In this document: positions 22,226 to 26,044 of the stretch, piece after piece
Layout of the letters: each line of letters begins with the position of its first letter
Numbering within the stretch: position 1 is the stretch's first letter
NCBI GenBank assembly: GCA_964650975.1
Contig: CAZYWA010000036.1
Location: 1-26,044 of the forward strand
DNA: 26,044 bases
Source of the DNA: CAZYWA01 sp964650975 [NCBI: uncultured bacterium]
GTDB taxonomy: Bacteria; JADJOY01
Direction of reading: 5' to 3'
The notes under the pieces: generated by a model
What the model was told of the DNA's origin: nothing
The model's input: only the letters and a program-made list of their open reading frames with translations
Database searches by the model: none
Position numbers and translations under genes: made by a program

Positions 22226-24829
22226 TCACGCGCGCGCGAACTCGGCCGGCCACTCGGCGAGGGGTATGCGGATCGTGGCGCGCGTGCCTTCGCCGACCAC
22301 GCTGGTGAGGCCCAGCGTGCCGCCGTGCTCCTCGACGATGCGGCGGCAGAGCGCCAGCCCGAGGCCGGTGCCGCGGCCCGGCTCGCGGGTCGTGAAGAAC
22401 GGATCGAAAACTCGATCCAGGTTCTCCGGCGTGATCCCGGCGCCGTTGTCGGCGATCGAGATCTCGAGCTGCGAATCCGCGCGGCGGGTGCGCACCCACA
22501 CGTCGCCGCCGTTCGACGGCAGCGACAGGAGCGCGTTCTTCACCAGGTTGAGAAACACCTGGTTCATGCGGCCGATCCGGCACACCACGGTGGCGTCCTC
22601 GCACAGGTCGAGATGGAAGCGCACGCTCGAGAGCGACGCACCGCCCGCGAGCGTGACGGTGGAGCGGATCGACGCGTTCAGGTCCGCCGGCTCCGCCTCG
22701 ACGTCCGGGCTCGCTTCCGACACCGACCGGAGGTCCCGAATCAGCGACTGGACTCGCTCGAGCCCCACGTTGGCCGAGCGTAAGAGCTCGAGGCAGGTGG
22801 GGCCGAGACGCGCGGTGTTGCCGGTGCGGATCATGTCGTTCAGCATCTCGTCGAGCGCGAACACGGCGTTCGAGATGAAGCCGATCGGGTTCAAGAGCTC
22901 GTGGGCGAGGCCCGAGGTGAACACCCGCATCGCGCTCGACGTCTCGCTGGTGAGCGAGGCGACGCGCTCTTCCTTCCGCTTCATGAGCCGCGCGATGGCC
23001 GCGAGCAGCTCGCGGACGTTGAAGGGCTTGCTCATGTAGACGTCGGCGCCGTGCTCGCGGGCCTGGGCGCGGTCCTCGGCCTGGCCGCGCGCGGTGAGCA
23101 TGATGATCGGGACCTGGCGCGTGACGGGATCGATGCGCATCTGCTCGCACAACCAGAAGCCGTCGCGGCGCGGCATCATCAGGTCGGTGATCACCAGATC
23201 CGGCAGGTCGGAGCGCGCCCGCTCCCAGCCCTCCTCGCCGTCGGCGGCCGTGATCACGTTGTATTCGGACGCGAGCTGCAACGCGATGAAGCGCGCCAGG
23301 TCACGCGAGTCCTCGACCACCAGCACGGTGCCCTTGCGCGGGCCCATCTCGATGCGCGCGGCGGTGCGACGGTCGGCGACGTCGTAGAGCTCGCCGTAGC
23401 GGTATTCGGGCGACTCGGAGATGGTCGCCACCCAGGCGCCGAGCCCCACGTCTTCGTGGCGGCGCGCCATCGCCGTGTCGGCCTGCACCTGGCGGCGATC
23501 GATGCGGTCCTCCGGGATCGCGGAGGTATCGCGAGGCAGCCGCACGGTGAAGCGCGACCCTTCGCCGGGACGGCTCTCGACGGTCACGGAGCCGGTGTGC
23601 AGCTCGACGAACTCGCGCACCAGAGCCAGGCCGATGCCGGTGCCGCCGCGCGCGCGAGTGGCCGTCGCGTCCACCTGACTGAAGCGCTCGAAGATGCGCT
23701 CGTGATGCTCGGGCGGTATGCCGATGCCCGTGTCCTCCACCTGCACTTCGATGGAGGTCTCGAGCTGCCGGACCGCCACTCGGATGTGTCCCCCTTCGGG
23801 CGTGAACTTGATCGCGTTGGACAGCAGGTTGAGGACCACCTTCTCGATCTTCAGCCGGTCGACCGACGCCATCACCGGTGTCTCGGGCACGTCGCGCTCG
23901 AGCTCGAGCGAGCGCCACGCGAACATCGGTCCCGCCTGGGTGGTGATGCCGCGCACCAGCTCGACCAGGTCCACCTCCTCGAGGCGCAGCCGCGCCTGCG
24001 CGGCCTCGAGGCGCGCCAGGTCGAGCAGATCGTTGATGAGTCGCAGCAGGCTGAGGCCGTTTCGCCGGATCACGTCCAGATACTCGAGCGGACGGTCGCC
24101 GAATCCAGCCTCCGTTGCGGAGCCCAGGCTCTCGAGAGCTCCCAGCATCAGCGTGAGCGGCGTGCGCATCTCGTGCGAGATGTTCGCCATGAAGTCGCTC
24201 TTCAGCCGGTCGAGGCCGCGAAGCTGTTCGTAGGCGCGCGCCAGATCCTGGCGTGCCGCCCACTCGGCTCGCGCCATGCGTCCCGACTGGACGTTGGCCG
24301 CGAGCGAGATGCCGACGCCGCCGATCAGGAAGAACGTGTTGTTGAGCGCGAACTGCACGTCGCGCCGCCCGTTGGCGGCGACCACCAGCACGTAGATCAC
24401 CACCTCGCCCACGCCGGCCAGAAGCGATTCCTTCCAGGTCCACGGGATGACCAGCCCCATGCCCATCGCCACCAGCACCAGGCCGGCGTAATAGAGGCTG
24501 TGCTCGTAGCCGGTGCGTGCCAGCATCGCGGCGATGATGCCGCTCACCCACCAGACTTCGAGGCACCCGATCGTGGTGAGCCGGGCGCGATCGCGCGCCT
24601 GCCGGATCGCGAGCAGTGCCGGCAGATAACCGAGCGCGCACAGCACCCTGAGCGCCAGGAACGCACGGGGAATGCCCGGATACCGCGACTCCGGGTAGAT
24701 GATGAGATCGACGATCCAGAAGACCAGGAAGATGACGATCGCGACCAGCGCGAAGAGCCGGACACCGGCCCGCACCCGTTGCATTTCCTCGTCGGCCCAC
24801 GCGGGCAGCTCTTCCGGGGTGTCGCTCAT
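22226..24829 (-). CDS. Tandem double histidine kinase with a central receiver
   Basis: This 867-residue protein has about six membrane helices in residues 22-180, then a first kinase: H219 in ISHEMRTPLTLMLG, N-box NLLSNAIKFT, G1 EDTGIGIP (about 365-372) and G2 GGTGIGL (396-402). A receiver follows (about 500-615) with D549 (VITDLMMP) and K601 (SKPF), then a second kinase: H643 in LAHELLNPIGFI, N-box NLVKNALLSL, G1 ADNGAGIT and G2 GTGLGL. Both kinase cores look intact, giving TM-HisKA-HATPase-REC-HisKA-HATPase in one chain, which suggests an internal phosphorelay. No output domain is present and no separate response regulator is adjacent. ATG 24829 overlaps the upstream methyltransferase stop (ATGA). 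Confidence 0.92.
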   Translation of the reverse strand: MSDTPEELPAWADEEMQRVRAGVRLFALVAIVIFLVFWIVDLIIYPESRYPGIPRAFLALRVLCALGYLPALLAIRQARDRARLTTIGCLEVWWVSGIIAAMLARTGYEHSLYYAGLVLVAMGMGLVIPWTWKESLLAGVGEVVIYVLVVAANGRRDVQFALNNTFFLIGGVGISLAANVQSGRMARAEWAARQDLARAYEQLRGLDRLKSDFMANISHEMRTPLTLMLGALESLGSATEAGFGDRPLEYLDVIRRNGLSLLRLINDLLDLARLEAAQARLRLEEVDLVELVRGITTQAGPMFAWRSLELERDVPETPVMASVDRLKIEKVVLNLLSNAIKFTPEGGHIRVAVRQLETSIEVQVEDTGIGIPPEHHERIFERFSQVDATATRARGGTGIGLALVREFVELHTGSVTVESRPGEGSRFTVRLPRDTSAIPEDRIDRRQVQADTAMARRHEDVGLGAWVATISESPEYRYGELYDVADRRTAARIEMGPRKGTVLVVEDSRDLARFIALQLASEYNVITAADGEEGWERARSDLPDLVITDLMMPRRDGFWLCEQMRIDPVTRQVPIIMLTARGQAEDRAQAREHGADVYMSKPFNVRELLAAIARLMKRKEERVASLTSETSSAMRVFTSGLAHELLNPIGFISNAVFALDEMLNDMIRTGNTARLGPTCLELLRSANVGLERVQSLIRDLRSVSEASPDVEAEPADLNASIRSTVTLAGGASLSSVRFHLDLCEDATVVCRIGRMNQVFLNLVKNALLSLPSNGGDVWVRTRRADSQLEISIADNGAGITPENLDRVFDPFFTTREPGRGTGLGLALCRRIVEEHGGTLGLTSVVGEGTRATIRIPLAEWPAEFARA

Positions 24830-26043
24830 GGTTTGTCGGCGCGCACCACGACGGCGCGGGGCGGCGCACCGAAGGTCCGCTCCACGGCGCGGACCGTGAG
24901 CCCCGCTCCCGCGAACAGCTCCGCGAACTCCTCGGCCTCGAAGAAGCGGAAGCGTCCCTCGTCGAAGAGCCGCAGCAGGAAGGCGGCGGAATTCATGTAC
25001 TCGCGGACCGCCTGCAGGAAGCGATCCTCGTCGTAACCCCTCGGTAGCGACGCGACGCCGTTCCGGATGTCGCGCAGCAGCGTCACGTAGACCTGGGAGA
25101 AGTCCGCGTCGGGACGGAACGTCGACGCGACCAGGCACGCGCCCCGGCGCAACCGCCCGGCGAGCTCGCGGACCATCGTCGCGGGGTCGGCGACGCAGGA
25201 GAGAAACAGGCTCATCAGAACCGCGTCGGCGTGCTCCACGAGAGCCGGGGGGCCGTCGGCTTCCGCGTCCCACTCGAAGGTCTCGAGCGCCAGCAGCGGA
25301 TCCGCGCGATGCTTCGCCTCCTCGAGGAGCTGCGGGACCAGATCGTAGAGCCAAACCCGGAGGCCGGGAACGGGATCGCGGCGTCGCAACGCGGCGACCG
25401 AATGACCGAGACCGCAGCCGAGGTCGGCCAGGACCGAGCCTTCGCGCAAGTCCAGGAGCTCGATCTGGCGGTCCATGAGCTCCCGGTACTCACGGGTCAT
25501 GGCGAGCACGTCGAACCCCAGGCTCTCCTCGTTCGAGCCGAGCATGTAGGAGCGCCAGTAGTCGCGCGGCGAGGCCAGCTCGGTGCGCGGCGCTCGCGCC
25601 CACTCCTCGGCCGCGATCGCCGCCGCCAGTCGTTCGTTGGGCACCGCCACGGCGGGGCTCTCGACGCCGGTGGCCGCGAGCACGAAGCGCGCGACCGGAA
25701 GGTACGAGAGCAGTGCCTCGTGGCTCTTGGTGGGCACGTGCCCGCACGGCACCACCACCAGATGGCGATCGACGGTGGGAGCCGAGGCCAGGATGCTGCG
25801 GATCCGCAGCTCGTTCACGAACGCGTCGTAGCGCCCGTGCACCCACATGAGCGGCACGCGCAGCCGCGACGCGTCGCGCTGAGAGTCCTGGATCACGAGC
25901 AATCCGGCCCGCGAGCCGTCCGCGCACCAGCGGTCGGCATCGCTCAGCACGCCCAGGATGTTGCGCACCTGGTGCCGGACGCCGGCGCGGTAGTTCGCGA
26001 CGTAGTCGATGCCGCCGGAGGCCATCCGGATCAGATCCTGGAG
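24826..26043 (-). CDS. Alpha/beta-hydrolase fused to a SAM methyltransferase (5' end outside window)
   Basis: The gene enters from beyond the right edge; 405 codons are visible. The first part is the C-terminal half of an alpha/beta hydrolase: VPLMWVHGRYDAFV supplies the acid Asp and VVVPCGHVPTKSHEALLSYL the catalytic His, while the nucleophile would lie outside. After a linker (about 120-190 from the edge), a class I methyltransferase follows: SVLADLGCGLGHSVAAL is the SAM-binding motif I, LRVWLYDLVPQLL holds the acidic end of the second strand, and DAVLMSLFLSCVADPATMVRELAGRLRRGACLVAST gives motifs II and III. Substrates are unknown. The stop overlaps the ATG of the double kinase, so the two are translationally coupled. 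A PHA/lipid or polyketide-like pathway is possible but not shown. Confidence 0.75.
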   Translation of the reverse strand, partial: LQDLIRMASGGIDYVANYRAGVRHQVRNILGVLSDADRWCADGSRAGLLVIQDSQRDASRLRVPLMWVHGRYDAFVNELRIRSILASAPTVDRHLVVVPCGHVPTKSHEALLSYLPVARFVLAATGVESPAVAVPNERLAAAIAAEEWARAPRTELASPRDYWRSYMLGSNEESLGFDVLAMTREYRELMDRQIELLDLREGSVLADLGCGLGHSVAALRRRDPVPGLRVWLYDLVPQLLEEAKHRADPLLALETFEWDAEADGPPALVEHADAVLMSLFLSCVADPATMVRELAGRLRRGACLVASTFRPDADFSQVYVTLLRDIRNGVASLPRGYDEDRFLQAVREYMNSAAFLLRLFDEGRFRFFEAEEFAELFAGAGLTVRAVERTFGAPPRAVVVRADKP

Positions 26044-26044
26044 G

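Noticed and set aside
22901-25036. Long plus-strand open frame opposite the double kinase
   Set aside because: His/Arg/Ala-rich antisense shadow; the minus strand carries all kinase motifs.

Overview
This is a GC-rich bacterial chromosome segment of about 26 kb. An outer-membrane-barrel type protein, a lipoprotein-like surface antigen, secreted periplasmic proteins and many sigma-54 type promoters point to a Gram-negative organism. Sigma-54 control by an NtrC-type regulator, a DUF3556 membrane protein and large hybrid kinases would suit a deltaproteobacterial-grade lineage (Myxococcota, Binatota or similar), but no marker gene here settles the taxonomy.

Layout. Positions 1-975 are a decayed accessory patch: the end of an AbrB-like antitoxin, a Doc toxin that has lost its Fic catalytic motif, a HIT-family gene broken before its histidine triad, and a 24-bp-period repeat resembling an IS21-family terminus. 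From 1102 to 8190 lie a HAD hydrolase, a run of small stress or envelope genes (DUF1328, CsbD, a secreted protein, an OmpA-like periplasmic protein, SRPBCC, a disordered hydrophilic protein), a zinc metallopeptidase coupled to an Fe-type superoxide dismutase, a secreted Cys-rich repeat protein and a frameshifted low-affinity iron permease. From 8325 to 16862 lie a large hybrid kinase, a holin-X/DUF3618 pair, an outer-membrane-barrel type protein, an NtrB/NtrC-like two-component pair, a glycine-zipper surface protein and a CsbD-like protein. From 16961 to the end lie a four-helix membrane protein, a NYN-LOTUS protein with RG-rich tracts, DUF3556, a phytoene-dehydrogenase-type FAD oxidoreductase, a tandem double kinase and an alpha/beta-hydrolase-methyltransferase fusion cut by the window edge.

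Main result. Nine intergenic GG-N10-GC elements close to the sigma-54 consensus (TGGCAC-N5-TTGC) point at genes from about 2.7 to 16.9 kb. Three divergent gene pairs carry one on each side. A motif, TTTCTACAAWCGG or a close variant, lies 35-110 bp upstream of six of them, including the promoter of the kinase/NtrC-type regulator pair. I infer a compact, autoregulated sigma-54 envelope/stress regulon clustered around its own two-component system. Its probable members are the OmpA-like operon, SRPBCC, the disordered protein, the Cys-rich protein, the iron permease, holin/DUF3618, the barrel protein and a CsbD-like protein.

A second result is a REP-like family. At four intergenic loci, hairpins with a GGAG foot and a loop GTCCCT or its reverse complement occur as inverted doublets.

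All calls come from reading the sequence. No database search, folding or statistics program was run.
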